A DNA stretch of 64,000 nucleotides, from NCBI GenBank assembly GCA_002449265.1, contig DKCV01000013.1:62001-126000 (forward strand). The letters are read 5' to 3'. The stretch is from Caryophanales bacterium UBA6865. Its GTDB lineage: Bacteria > Bacillota_I > Bacilli_A > RFN20 > CAG-826. The position numbers were made by a program, and so were the translations under genes. Each line of letters starts with the position of its first letter. The first letter of the stretch is position 1. Of the stretch, positions 33,121-42,279 are shown one piece after another. Below the pieces are notes generated by a model. That model was not told the DNA's origin. It saw only the letters and a list, made by a program, of their open reading frames with translations, and made no database searches.

Positions 33121-34227
33121 TTAGAAGAATCGATAGCCCATCGGGCAGAAGACGATGGCAATTAGCACGACTAATAGTGGCTGATGAAGAATATATACCC
33201 AAAGGCTTTTAAATCCAACCCAAGCGAATGGTTTGTTCCACTTTCCGTCTAGTTTTGGGAATAAAGATTCTTTGTTTTTATAGATAGTTTTCCCTAGGAA
33301 TGCACCGATTAATGTCCATCCAACCCACGGGATTAACGAGAAAAAATCGCTTCCAACACCGCGGAATCCTAGTGCACAAAGCACAAAATCGCCGAAATTA
33401 AGACCGAATACAGCCTGGAACCAATTTGAGGATCGCTGTGGGGAATATAAAGAAATCGCTTGCTCATAAGAAGCGCTATCGTATTTCCGAATCCACCAGT
33501 ACCAAAATTCCCCAGGATCATTGAATGTAATATGATGAGAAGGATATACGACCGAATAAGTGTAGATAATCCAAGAGATGATTAAACTTAATCCAAGACC
33601 TAGATACACCCATTTTATCCAAGAGGGAGATTCCACTTTCTTTTTTGTATAGGTTTCACCGCGTTTTTCCGCTATTTTTTCCTTAATGAATTCTATCCCT
33701 TTTCCAGCCCATATGAAAATTTGGGGGACAAGCGACACAAATAGAGTTCCCATCCCTAACGCGTAAAGGACTCCGAATAAAAGCCTAAAATCCAAAACGC
33801 TGTCATGATTAACGGCGTAAGAAATGTGATAAATGACATAAGAACCCGCTGATAAGACGAATGAAGAAAGCAGAATCTTTAACGAATGTTTCCAGTTATT
33901 TTTTGAAAAAGTGGAGGAAATTCCGCAGATTAAGAAAAACAAGATCGCGAAATTATGAAAATTCTGTCGGCCGCCATTATACCAATTTGTAAGGGATATC
34001 CCCATTTGATTTATCCAATCAATCCCTACCGAATAGTAGTTATAAAAGAATTCCTGAAGATTTGCTAAGTCATATATAGCGTGGTCGATTACCATGCCTA
34101 ATATGGCTACTCCTCGAATAAAATCAATTTCCCAAACTCTCTTTTTCTTTTCTTTTGGCTCATCTATTTTTTCATCGATAGACGCAGCATCTTGTCTTTC
34201 GATGCATACTTCAGTGGCATTACGCAT
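33121..34227 (-). CDS. DUF1624/HGSNAT-like membrane acyltransferase
   Basis: 368 residues with about eight membrane helices. VWEIDFIRGVAILGMVIDHA is the diagnostic opening of the DUF1624 family, related to heparan-alpha-glucosaminide N-acetyltransferase, which carries acetyl groups across a membrane. A cytosolic N-terminal tail of about 30 charged residues and a charged loop near residue 190 are present. TAAAAT (34241-34236) ends 8 nt before the ATG, again without a proper Shine-Dalgarno. Substrate unknown; modification of a surface glycan or lipid is plausible next to the acyl-CoA synthetase. Confidence 0.8.
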   Translation of the reverse strand: MRNATEVCIERQDAASIDEKIDEPKEKKKRVWEIDFIRGVAILGMVIDHAIYDLANLQEFFYNYYSVGIDWINQMGISLTNWYNGGRQNFHNFAILFFLICGISSTFSKNNWKHSLKILLSSFVLSAGSYVIYHISYAVNHDSVLDFRLLFGVLYALGMGTLFVSLVPQIFIWAGKGIEFIKEKIAEKRGETYTKKKVESPSWIKWVYLGLGLSLIISWIIYTYSVVYPSHHITFNDPGEFWYWWIRKYDSASYEQAISLYSPQRSSNWFQAVFGLNFGDFVLCALGFRGVGSDFFSLIPWVGWTLIGAFLGKTIYKNKESLFPKLDGKWNKPFAWVGFKSLWVYILHQPLLVVLIAIVFCPMGYRFF

Positions 34228-34305
34228 AACACCTTATTTTAACCTTTTTTAGGCCTAATAAGAAGGCTACGATGAAAAACGGCCAATTGCTTTGAAAGGA
34301 ACTCT

Positions 34306-34334
34306 TTGAGAAATATCCCCTTCTTCAGTAAAAT
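34306..34334 (+). promoter_or_regulatory. Promoter deciding the start of the HI0933-like gene
   Basis: TTGAGA (34306-34311), 17 bp, TAAAAT (34329-34334). An ATG at 34337 would lie only 2 nt behind the -10 box, upstream of the expected transcript start, whereas ATG 34343 lies 8 nt behind. This supports the second ATG and a leaderless message. Confidence 0.7.
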
Positions 34335-34342
34335 TAATGGCG

Positions 34343-35509
34343 ATGAAAGTTGGGATTATCGGCGCTGGCGCTAGCGGAATCTATAGTGCCTTATTGATTA
34401 AAAAGAAACATCCTTCTTGGGAAGTGTTGATTTTTGAGAAAGAATCCAAAGTTGGGCGAAAATTGCTAGCGACTGGGAATGGGCATTGCAATCTTCTTAA
34501 TGCTAGCTTATCTCCATCTCTATTTAATCATCCAGAAATCATTTCTCGTTATTTGGAACTTTATCCTTATAAAAAGCTATTAGACGCGATTCACTCTTTT
34601 GGCATTATGACAATGGAAGTAGGGAATGGGGTGTATCCTTTGACGTATAGTGCTGCTTCTTTTGTCCATATTTTAGAAGATTCGTTAAAGCGATTCTCTG
34701 TCCGTTTGCTATTAAATACGAAAGTGATTGATTATCAAAAAAACGAGCAAAACGTCACTATTTTTACGGATAATGGCGATTTTTGTGTTGATTATCTATT
34801 GATTTCTGCTGGGGGAGAAAGTTCTCCTAATTTAGGGAGCGATGGCTCATTATTCCCGACTTTTAAAAAACATGGTTATCAAATTTCTTCTCTTCGCCCA
34901 GGGTTATGCCCGATTGTAGTTAAGGAAAAACGCTTCCTAGGTTCTTTAGCAGGCGTTCGCCATACTTGCTCCGCCTCTTTACTTAAAAATGGCAAACTTT
35001 TAGCCAAAGAAGATGGCGAATTTATTTATAAAAGCGATGGGCTATCCGGCATCTGCATTTTTAATCTTGAGAGCGTGATTCTTCGCGATGCGGGGAAAGA
35101 CAAATTTGAAATTGTTATTGATTTATTCCCAGGCAAAGATTTAAAAGAAGATTTATATAATTCCTATTCGGTTTTAACCGATCACTTCTTAGATGCGATT
35201 CTACCAAAAGAACTAGAAAAAGAAGCGTTGCGGCAATTTGGAAAAGAACATATCACGAAAAATGATTTGCCTCTTTTTGAAAAGACGCTTCATCGTTTTC
35301 ATTATACTTTTGAATCCTCCTATCCTTTTAAAAATAGCCAGGTTACGATTGGGGGAGTGAGTTTTGAAGAGGTTTCTTTCTCTTTGCTTAGCAAAAAAGA
35401 GCCAAATGTTTATTTCCTTGGCGAAGTTCTAGATATGGACGGACTTTGCGGCGGGAATAATTTATCTTGGGCTTTGCTTAGCGCTTTAATCGTGAGTGAT
35501 TCATTATGA
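34343..35509 (+). CDS. HI0933/YhiN-family flavoprotein
   Basis: 388 residues from ATG 34343. VGIIGAGASGIYSALL binds FAD; KVGRKLLATGNGHCNLLN is the family hallmark; LGEVLDMDGLCGGNNLSWA near the end is the second FAD-contact region. Family members (including BaiN) reduce varied substrates, and most are uncharacterised. Its stop overlaps the next flavoprotein start as ATGA, so the two are translationally coupled. Confidence 0.88.
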   Translation: MKVGIIGAGASGIYSALLIKKKHPSWEVLIFEKESKVGRKLLATGNGHCNLLNASLSPSLFNHPEIISRYLELYPYKKLLDAIHSFGIMTMEVGNGVYPLTYSAASFVHILEDSLKRFSVRLLLNTKVIDYQKNEQNVTIFTDNGDFCVDYLLISAGGESSPNLGSDGSLFPTFKKHGYQISSLRPGLCPIVVKEKRFLGSLAGVRHTCSASLLKNGKLLAKEDGEFIYKSDGLSGICIFNLESVILRDAGKDKFEIVIDLFPGKDLKEDLYNSYSVLTDHFLDAILPKELEKEALRQFGKEHITKNDLPLFEKTLHRFHYTFESSYPFKNSQVTIGGVSFEEVSFSLLSKKEPNVYFLGEVLDMDGLCGGNNLSWALLSALIVSDSL

Positions 35510-37065
35510 AATTTGTAATCCGCGGTATTACTTTACCCATTAATCATAAAGAAAGCGATCTTGCGAAAAAAATCGCTAAGGAAACTCGCGCGGAACCTAA
35601 GTATTTTTCCTATTCGGTTTTAAGGAAATCCATTGATGCAAGAAAAGGCGATGTCAATTTCGTTTATAGCGTTGTGGTGGATAGTTCCTTTTATTTACGG
35701 GGTAGAAACGTTATTCCTTATGAAGAACCTAAACCCTTATTTATTCCGAAATCACGATTAGATTATCGCCCGATTGTCGTTGGCTTTGGACCAGCGGGAA
35801 TGTTTGCCTCTCTTTTACTCGCTAGAAGTGGGGCTAAACCAATCGTGCTGGAACGAGGAAAATGTGTTGAAGAAAGAAGCAAAGACATCGATAAACTTAA
35901 GCAAAACGGCATTTTAAATCCGAATAGCAATATCTGTTATGGAGAAGGTGGCGCCGGTACTTTTAGCGATGGGAAATTAAATACCGGCGTTAACGATGAA
36001 CGCACGAAATTCGTACTTGAAGAATTCGTTAAACATGGGGCGAAAAAAGATATCCTAGTTGACGCCTTGCCCCATATTGGTAGCGACTACTTAAAAAATG
36101 TCGTTAAAAGTTTTCGCGAAGAAATTATTTCTTTAGGTGGCGATATTCTTTTTCAAACCGAGCTTACGGAGATTTTGACTTCTAAAAATAAAGTATGTGG
36201 AGTGAAATGCCTTAGGAATGGCGTTCCATTAGTGGTCGATACTAATCGCGTGATTTTAGCGATTGGCCATAGCCCGTTTGATACGGTTTCTTCTTTGGTT
36301 AAAGGCGGTTTAATGGTCGCTCCAAAAGATTTTTCAATCGGCGTACGAATCGAACATCTTCAAAAGGCGATTAACGAAACCCGTTACCATTCTTATTCTT
36401 CTTCCTCGCTACTACCAGCCGCATCGTATAAATGCGTCACTCATTTAAATAATGGTCGCGCCGTTTATTCTTTTTGTATGTGCCCAGGCGGGTATGTCAT
36501 GAATAGTTCAACCGAAGAAAACACGGTTGTGACGAACGGTATGAGTAACAATGACCGCGCTGGGGAAAACGGGAATAGCGCATTGCTCGTTCCTATTAAA
36601 ATTAGTGATTATTTCCGCAATAACCCCATGGATGGTTTTATTTTCCGGCAAAAAATCGAACAAGCTGCCTACTTAAAAGAAAAACCTTATTACGCACCGA
36701 TTCAGCTTGTGGGTGATTTTTTAAATGAGCGTAATAGCGAGATGATTAAATCGGTGGAGCCAACTTATAGGCCGGGTGTTTATTTCGCTAATCTTGATCG
36801 GTATTTACCAAATTTCATTTCTTCTTCTTTGAAAGAAGGAATACTTTCTTTAGGGAAGCAACTTGCCTTTATGAAAGACTTAGATGCAATTCTGACGGGA
36901 TTTGAAACCCGTTCTTCTTCTCCGATTCGTATTCCTCGCGATGCTTTGATGCAATCGAATATCTCTGGATTATACCCATGTGGAGAGGGCGCTTCTTATG
37001 CGGGTGGAATCACTTCCGCAGCTTTAGATGGCATCAAAGTCGCTCTTGCAATTTTAGGTGAATGA
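35506..37065 (+). CDS. COG2509-type FAD-dependent dehydrogenase
   Basis: 519 residues. A small N-terminal domain (about 1-80) precedes the FAD motif IVVGFGPAGMFASLLLA. NICYGEGGAGTFSDGKLNTG is the family signature, and YAGGITSAALDGI is the C-terminal FAD contact. The biochemical role of this family is unknown. The gene ends in TGA, confirming TGA as a stop in this genome. Confidence 0.85.
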   Translation: MKFVIRGITLPINHKESDLAKKIAKETRAEPKYFSYSVLRKSIDARKGDVNFVYSVVVDSSFYLRGRNVIPYEEPKPLFIPKSRLDYRPIVVGFGPAGMFASLLLARSGAKPIVLERGKCVEERSKDIDKLKQNGILNPNSNICYGEGGAGTFSDGKLNTGVNDERTKFVLEEFVKHGAKKDILVDALPHIGSDYLKNVVKSFREEIISLGGDILFQTELTEILTSKNKVCGVKCLRNGVPLVVDTNRVILAIGHSPFDTVSSLVKGGLMVAPKDFSIGVRIEHLQKAINETRYHSYSSSSLLPAASYKCVTHLNNGRAVYSFCMCPGGYVMNSSTEENTVVTNGMSNNDRAGENGNSALLVPIKISDYFRNNPMDGFIFRQKIEQAAYLKEKPYYAPIQLVGDFLNERNSEMIKSVEPTYRPGVYFANLDRYLPNFISSSLKEGILSLGKQLAFMKDLDAILTGFETRSSSPIRIPRDALMQSNISGLYPCGEGASYAGGITSAALDGIKVALAILGE

Positions 37066-37214
37066 ATTAATTTCGCTTCTAGTGATGAAAAATCGCTCGA
37101 AAAGTAGCCTTCGTGAGAAACCCCTCGTTGACTATCTTGAAAAGATAGACTTAAATATACGAGTTACGCGATTCTAGGAATCGGCGCATCTTAAAGTTTA
37201 ATGAAAGGGTTAGT
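37066..37214 (+). promoter_or_regulatory. Structured 150-nt leader
   Basis: Three nested or successive stems can be drawn by eye: CTATCTT/AGATAG capped by GAAA, enclosed by CTCGT/ACGAG; and CGATTC-TAG-GAATCG with flanking G/C pairs. No T-run follows, so it is not a plain terminator. It does not match a riboswitch class that I recognise. Confidence 0.3.
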
Positions 37215-38162
37215 ATGAACAAATATCAAAACACTTCCCGCGTTCTCGTTTTAGGCTTCCAGCTTCTTATCTTCCTCTTGTTTGGGGCTTTTGGTTGCTA
37301 TTATGGCTTCTTTGCCGTCCCTGCTTACCTAACTTCGAATCCTACCATTAACGGCATTGTCTCTAGCGGATACGCTTACAACTTGTTCCTTGAACTTGGT
37401 GTGATTGGTCTTACTGAAATGACAATCGCAATTTACGGCATCCTACAAGGACTTAAAGCTATTCGCGAGCCAAATAACGATACACCTGTGAGAAATGGTT
37501 TTACCGCATTTATCGTTCAAGGCTATTTAGCTGCCGTTTTCTTCTTCCTCAACGCTTTTGTTTTCTTCGATTTAGTCAAAGGAACAAATCTTGTTTTTGT
37601 CATTGTTATGGCGATTATTCTCACCATCGTTTTGATGATTGCCACAAATATTCCAATGGTTCGTCTTTACGATAATGAAGATCAAAAACCATTACTTGCC
37701 GGAATGACATTCGGTTTTGGCATTGCTGGTGCTTGGCTTGCAATTCTAAGTGCGCTTACTTTGATTTGTTCTTTCACCGTCGATAGTCAAGCTTTCTATT
37801 CTCAAATGCGTATCCTATTGCTTATCGGCGCTATTGGTGGACTAGCGATTGCTTTATTATTAGGTTTTGCTGGGCGTTTGCTCCTCAAAGGCAAAAAAGA
37901 GAGCGCTTCGAAAGCCGCTGGTTATCTTTCTAGTGGAGCGTTAGGCGTATCTGGCATTATTTTCTTAGCAATGGGTATTCTCGATATTGTTTGGAAAGAC
38001 AATCTTTGCCACTTCAATTCCGCAAACAAATCCTTTGATTATGGTTATCCATTCCCAATTATGGCCATTATCTTAGGTGCGTTGCTCATTGTCGGAGCCA
38101 CCGCATTCTCCGTTCTTAGTTCTAGAGATACAAGCGCTAAGGCAACGAATCATAAAGCCTAA
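37215..38162 (+). CDS. Unknown membrane protein, about eight helices
   Basis: 315 residues. I do not recognise the family. Hydrophobic helices can be placed at roughly 10-35, 55-80, 95-120, 125-147, 158-182, 196-220, 235-255 and 270-292. The N-terminus is short and basic, and loops are small. The ATG has an AAGGG-type ribosome-binding site. It stands alone after a 150-nt structured leader and before a strong terminator. Confidence 0.7.
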   Translation: MNKYQNTSRVLVLGFQLLIFLLFGAFGCYYGFFAVPAYLTSNPTINGIVSSGYAYNLFLELGVIGLTEMTIAIYGILQGLKAIREPNNDTPVRNGFTAFIVQGYLAAVFFFLNAFVFFDLVKGTNLVFVIVMAIILTIVLMIATNIPMVRLYDNEDQKPLLAGMTFGFGIAGAWLAILSALTLICSFTVDSQAFYSQMRILLLIGAIGGLAIALLLGFAGRLLLKGKKESASKAAGYLSSGALGVSGIIFLAMGILDIVWKDNLCHFNSANKSFDYGYPFPIMAIILGALLIVGATAFSVLSSRDTSAKATNHKA

Positions 38163-38187
38163 ATTGTATTTAGCAATAACAATAGAT

Positions 38188-38213
38188 AGCCGTCACGAAA
38201 GTGGCGGCTTTTT
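38188..38213 (+). terminator. Intrinsic terminator
   Basis: AGCCGTCAC-GAAA-GTGGCGGCT forms a stable hairpin with a tetraloop and one T-G pair, followed by TTT. Confidence 0.88.
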
Positions 38214-38260
38214 CAATAAAAAAGAACCATGTTTTTAGCATGATTCTTTTTCGCTAGCGA

Positions 38261-38704
38261 TTAATAAACGATGACGGTTCCGTCCTCTTTGATTTCGATT
38301 TCATCGCCTTCTTTTACGGTAGCGAGGAAATCATCTCCTAGATTATCGATCGCAATAAGAGGAACATGATTCCAGACTCTAGCGAGCGTTATTCCACTTG
38401 CCGCGAGTGGATCAATCTCTTTGGAGAAGAGCCATGCGGCAGGGGATAAACCTCTACTCGCCACAGTTTGAATGACCATTCCGCCGGTTGTAGAACCAAT
38501 CGTTTGTGGTAAACAGAGGGCGACGCCTGTGATATTTTTACCAAAGAGATCTTTATTGTTTTGATCGCTCACAATGACTTTTTTCGCGCCGGCATTAAGG
38601 CATGATTTTTGGAAGGATGCGAGGGTGTTAAAACCAGCATGCGAAACCATCGCTTTTCCCTTGTAGGTGCCTGCAAACAGCACGCGTCCATGGAATTCTT
38701 TCAT
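38261..38704 (-). CDS. Aconitase X swivel (small) subunit, DUF126
   Basis: 147 residues. GRVLFAGTYKGKAMVS, LCLPQTIGSTTGGMVIQ and the closing GDEIEIKEDGTVIVY are typical of DUF126, the swivel domain of aconitase X. It is encoded 2 nt downstream of the large subunit, and the pair makes one hydro-lyase. Characterised members act as cis-3-hydroxy-L-proline dehydratase or, in archaea, phosphomevalonate dehydratase; the substrate here is not decided by sequence. Confidence 0.88.
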   Translation of the reverse strand: MKEFHGRVLFAGTYKGKAMVSHAGFNTLASFQKSCLNAGAKKVIVSDQNNKDLFGKNITGVALCLPQTIGSTTGGMVIQTVASRGLSPAAWLFSKEIDPLAASGITLARVWNHVPLIAIDNLGDDFLATVKEGDEIEIKEDGTVIVY

Positions 38705-38706
38705 TG

Positions 38707-39999
38707 TTATTTTCCCTCCTTATTTCCCGTGATAATCGCTAGGGTATCCGCGTCTTTATAATAACGAGAGAACGTATAGGTTCTTAATTTGTTACTATTG
38801 GTCATAAGACGATGCTTCCCACATAAGGGGTTATCTGCATACATTAATGGGCAGATATTTGAAAGATGGGCGCCAGTCTTTAGTAGCCTTTCGTAATAAG
38901 GCGTTTTGCGGAATTCTTTTTCAACGGCGGGAGAAGTGGTGAAAACTGTATCAATGACGAGTTTTTTCTTTCCGCTTTCCTTAAGAGAAGCTTCGATTTT
39001 CTCTGTCCAGTCTTTTAATTGTTTTAAGGTGAGATGTGGGCAACCAATGAAGCAACGGTACGCTTTTTTGTTCGGGTTTTTCCACATGATTGGATAAGAT
39101 TTGTAGACCCGTTCAAGTTCGTCGTCATCAATCACATATTCTTTGGCGTTTTCTTTTAGAAGCGCTTCGCCCATTTCTTTTGCTTCAGGCGTAATGCCGT
39201 CAATGTGATATAAACCAACCGCTCCGTTGCTTGCTGTTGCGGCTCCAAAATCCTTTAAATACGCAATCGTGTCTTCATCAGGAAGCTGCTTTAGGTATTT
39301 ATCTAATCCAATCACATAAGGGACTTCCGCCATGACTTTCATCCCGATTGCTGAGCCTAGAATTTGAGCTTCGGGGATTTTGGTTGTCTTTAGAATGACT
39401 TTCCAATCCGCTTTTCTTCCTTCATCGGTAATGAAACCGAATTCAGGCGTAACTCCTAAAATGGTTTCGAATAATTCAATGACACCGGAATTGCGGTTGC
39501 AGCGTGCGCCTAAAACCGAATTTGCGTACACGACTGCGCTAGATTCAGCCCAAGCGATAATATCGCCTTTCTTTGGTTCATTGCCCATGAGGTAGCAAGT
39601 GCAAGAGAACGCTTCATCATCGCGAAGACCAACTTTTTTAAGCTGCTCTTCATAACTCTTTTGCTTTCCATACATGAAATGATTGAAGACAAGTTTCTCA
39701 AGCGGGTTTGCTTTGACGTTTTTGTAATCGATTGGACGAGGATCAGCGGTAAACCCTTCTGGTGCCTTTAAACCCGCATGAATAAGTTCGTCCATAAGAG
39801 GATACAAAGGTTTAAGCATTGAGATACCAAAGCTTGTTACCAAATGTCCTTCTTTGTGGGTAAGTGGCGCTAGACGTGTCGCGCCGAAAGTATCCCCATA
39901 CCGGACAATGACTTCCATCATCTTTTGGAGGGTTTCGCCTTTTTCTCCGTTAAGGATACTTGTTTCTTCTTTGCTCAAAGCCATTTTTGGCTGATACAT
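38707..39999 (-). CDS. Aconitase X catalytic (large) subunit, DUF521
   Basis: 430 residues from ATG 39999, which has AAGGAG 7 nt upstream; an upstream start at 40071 lacks support. KVILKTTKIPEAQILGSAIG, VLGARCNRNSG and FIGCPHLT carry cysteines and conserved blocks of the AcnX family, which binds an Fe-S cluster. Forms a hydro-lyase with the small subunit. The divergent gene is an OYE-type reductase, which may act in the same pathway (inference). Separate large and small genes rather than a fusion are typical of the AcnX type II arrangement. Confidence 0.88.
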   Translation of the reverse strand: MYQPKMALSKEETSILNGEKGETLQKMMEVIVRYGDTFGATRLAPLTHKEGHLVTSFGISMLKPLYPLMDELIHAGLKAPEGFTADPRPIDYKNVKANPLEKLVFNHFMYGKQKSYEEQLKKVGLRDDEAFSCTCYLMGNEPKKGDIIAWAESSAVVYANSVLGARCNRNSGVIELFETILGVTPEFGFITDEGRKADWKVILKTTKIPEAQILGSAIGMKVMAEVPYVIGLDKYLKQLPDEDTIAYLKDFGAATASNGAVGLYHIDGITPEAKEMGEALLKENAKEYVIDDDELERVYKSYPIMWKNPNKKAYRCFIGCPHLTLKQLKDWTEKIEASLKESGKKKLVIDTVFTTSPAVEKEFRKTPYYERLLKTGAHLSNICPLMYADNPLCGKHRLMTNSNKLRTYTFSRYYKDADTLAIITGNKEGK

Positions 40000-40164
40000 G
40001 AAAGAACTCCTTTCTAATTGTTGATTGGCATTTGCCTTATATATGTACTCATTATAAAGAATAAAACCCATTTTCTATTAAAAATATCGATTAACCGATT
40101 TCTTTTTTACCGATTAGAAGAAGATTCGAGATAAGATATAGAAAATTAATAAGAGGGATAACTT

Positions 40165-42216
40165 ATGGACCACAAGTATGATTCTCTGTTTACTCCTTGG
40201 AAAATCGGAAACGTGACGATTAAAAATCGTATCGTGATGACTTCCATGGGCGGAACATCGATTTTTGGCTGGATGGAGCCAAATCACTTCGACAAAGAAG
40301 CGGCAAACTTTTTGCTTGAACGCGCGAAAAATAATGTCGGATTAATCCTTCCTGGAATCGCCCCAATTCAAAACCCAATTGGGGGCGCTTGGCTTTATCA
40401 AAACAAAGGAATGTACCGCAAATTAAAGGAATTCATGACGGAATTCCACAAAACGGGTGCCAAGATGTTTGTTCAAATTACGGCTGGGTTTGGCCGTTCC
40501 ATGGCCGTTACCGAGCTCATGGAGAAAATCTATTGCAATCGATTCCTTCGCGTTTTGGCCAAACCTATTTTAAACGTTGAGAAGCTTTGCGCTTCCGCGA
40601 GTGCCACCCCAAATCGCTGGAGCGATAAAGTTCCTTCTCGCCCGCTTAGCAAAAAAGAAATCGAACAATTCGTAAGGGCTTTTGCAAAAGTAGCCAAGCT
40701 TTGCAAGGATGCTGGAGTTGATGGCGTAGAAGTTCACGCCGTCCACGAAGGGTATTTATTGGATCAATTCACTTTAAAATACACCAATCTTAGAACGGAT
40801 GAATATGGCGGGAGTTTCGAAGGAAGATATAAGTTTCCTGTCGATATTGTCAAAGCCATCAAAAAAGAATGCGGGAACGATTTCCCAGTTTCTCTCCGCT
40901 ATAGTGTCGTAAGCAAAACCAAAGGCTTCCGAGAGGGCGCTTTGCCTGGTGAAAATTACATAGAAGTAGGTCGCGACATGGAAGAAAGCGAAAAAGCCGC
41001 GAAATATCTTCAAGACGCAGGTTATGACATGCTTAACTGCGATAATGGCACCTATGATGCTTGGTATTGGGCGCATCCTCCAATATACATGGGAGAAAAC
41101 TGCAACCTAGAAGACGTTACGCATATTAAGAAATTCGTTTCTATTCCTGTCGTTTGTGCAGGAAGAATGAATCCAGAGGTCGGCGCGAAGGCTATCGAAG
41201 AAGGTAAAATCGATGGCGTTGGCATTGCCCGTCAATTCTTAGCGGACCCAGAATGGGTAACAAAATTAATGGATGGGAAAGAAGAAGAGATCCGTCCATG
41301 CATTTGCTGCCACAATGGCTGCTTCAATATGTGTCACTATAAAGGTGTTCCTAATGATCAAGAGCTCTCTGACACAAGTGGTATGGCTCGTTGCGCGGTC
41401 AATGCAGAGACCATGCAAACCACTAAACACTACATCAAAAAAACAAATCATCCTAAGACCGTTGCAATTATCGGCGGCGGTATAGGAGGAATGGAAACTG
41501 CTCGCGTTTTAAAACTAAGAGGCCATACCCCAATTATCTATGAAAAAAGCGACCATCTAGGTGGAACGTTCCTTGCGGCGGGAAAAGCGTCTTTTAAAGG
41601 AAAACTCCGCGACTTAGAGCGCTGGTACGAACTTCAAATGAAAGAACTCGGTATCGAAATTCACCTTAATAATGAAGTGAAAGACATTCATTCCATTAAG
41701 GCCGATGAATATGTCATTGCGACTGGCTCTAAAGCAAAAAGATTCAAGATTCCTGGCATTGAAAACAGCGTGGAAGCGATCGAATTCCTCAATGGCGCCC
41801 CAATCGGTAAGAGAGTCGTCATTGTGGGCGGAGGCCTTACAGGATGCGAAATCGCTTATGAATTGGCACTCGATGGCAAAGAACCAATCATCGTTGAAAT
41901 GAAGGACGATTTGATTGCTCAAAAAGGCATTTGCCTTGCAAATTCCTCCTATTTGCGTGAATATTTCGCACTTCACCAGATTCTTATTTATCTAGAAACG
42001 AAGGTAAAAGAAATCCAAAAAGACAAAGTAATCGTCGAGAAGAAAGACGGGTCTATCGTCGCCATTCCTACCGATTCCACGATTATGTCTATTGGCTATA
42101 ATTCGACTCCATTAGCGAAAGAAAGTAGGAAGGTCCATCTTGTTGGCGATTGCTATAACGTAGGGAACTTAAAAACAGTAATTTGGCGCGCTTACGAAGT
42201 CGCGATGAAAATCTAA
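40165..42216 (+). CDS. Old yellow enzyme/Fe-S/FAD reductase (FadH/BaiCD-like)
   Basis: 683 residues in three parts: an FMN-binding TIM barrel (about 1-345) opening LFTPWKIGNVTIKNRIVM, with GVDGVEVHAVHEGYLLDQF at the active site; an iron-sulfur segment; and FAD and NAD(P) folds (AIIGGGIGGMETARVL; VIVGGGLTGCEIAYEL). The family reduces enoates such as 2,4-dienoyl-CoA or bile-acid intermediates using NAD(P)H. The first three cluster cysteines fit the standard spacing (CICCHNGC), but the fourth (RCAVN) lies about 24 residues later instead of about 11, with extra residues between. AGAGGGATAACTT precedes the ATG. Confidence 0.9.
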   Translation: MDHKYDSLFTPWKIGNVTIKNRIVMTSMGGTSIFGWMEPNHFDKEAANFLLERAKNNVGLILPGIAPIQNPIGGAWLYQNKGMYRKLKEFMTEFHKTGAKMFVQITAGFGRSMAVTELMEKIYCNRFLRVLAKPILNVEKLCASASATPNRWSDKVPSRPLSKKEIEQFVRAFAKVAKLCKDAGVDGVEVHAVHEGYLLDQFTLKYTNLRTDEYGGSFEGRYKFPVDIVKAIKKECGNDFPVSLRYSVVSKTKGFREGALPGENYIEVGRDMEESEKAAKYLQDAGYDMLNCDNGTYDAWYWAHPPIYMGENCNLEDVTHIKKFVSIPVVCAGRMNPEVGAKAIEEGKIDGVGIARQFLADPEWVTKLMDGKEEEIRPCICCHNGCFNMCHYKGVPNDQELSDTSGMARCAVNAETMQTTKHYIKKTNHPKTVAIIGGGIGGMETARVLKLRGHTPIIYEKSDHLGGTFLAAGKASFKGKLRDLERWYELQMKELGIEIHLNNEVKDIHSIKADEYVIATGSKAKRFKIPGIENSVEAIEFLNGAPIGKRVVIVGGGLTGCEIAYELALDGKEPIIVEMKDDLIAQKGICLANSSYLREYFALHQILIYLETKVKEIQKDKVIVEKKDGSIVAIPTDSTIMSIGYNSTPLAKESRKVHLVGDCYNVGNLKTVIWRAYEVAMKI

Positions 42217-42219
42217 GTT

Positions 42220-42241
42220 AAGGGGCATTTAGCCCCTTTTC
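42220..42241 (+). terminator. Intrinsic terminator
   Basis: AAGGGGC-ATTTA-GCCCCTT hairpin followed by TTCTCTT. Confidence 0.8.
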
Positions 42242-42279
42242 TCTTGCTTAGACAAACGAAAGAAGCAATCATAATAGGG

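Noticed and set aside
33107..33202. Longer start of the acyl-CoA synthetase
   Set aside because: The extension overlaps the DUF1624 gene, and the ATG at 33106 has a good AGAGG site.
37063..37065. TGA as a sense codon (mollicute code 4), considered because the lineage looks mollicute-like
   Set aside because: TGA ends many complete genes (COG2509 gene, csoR, smpB, small kinase), and no conserved protein needs it read as Trp.
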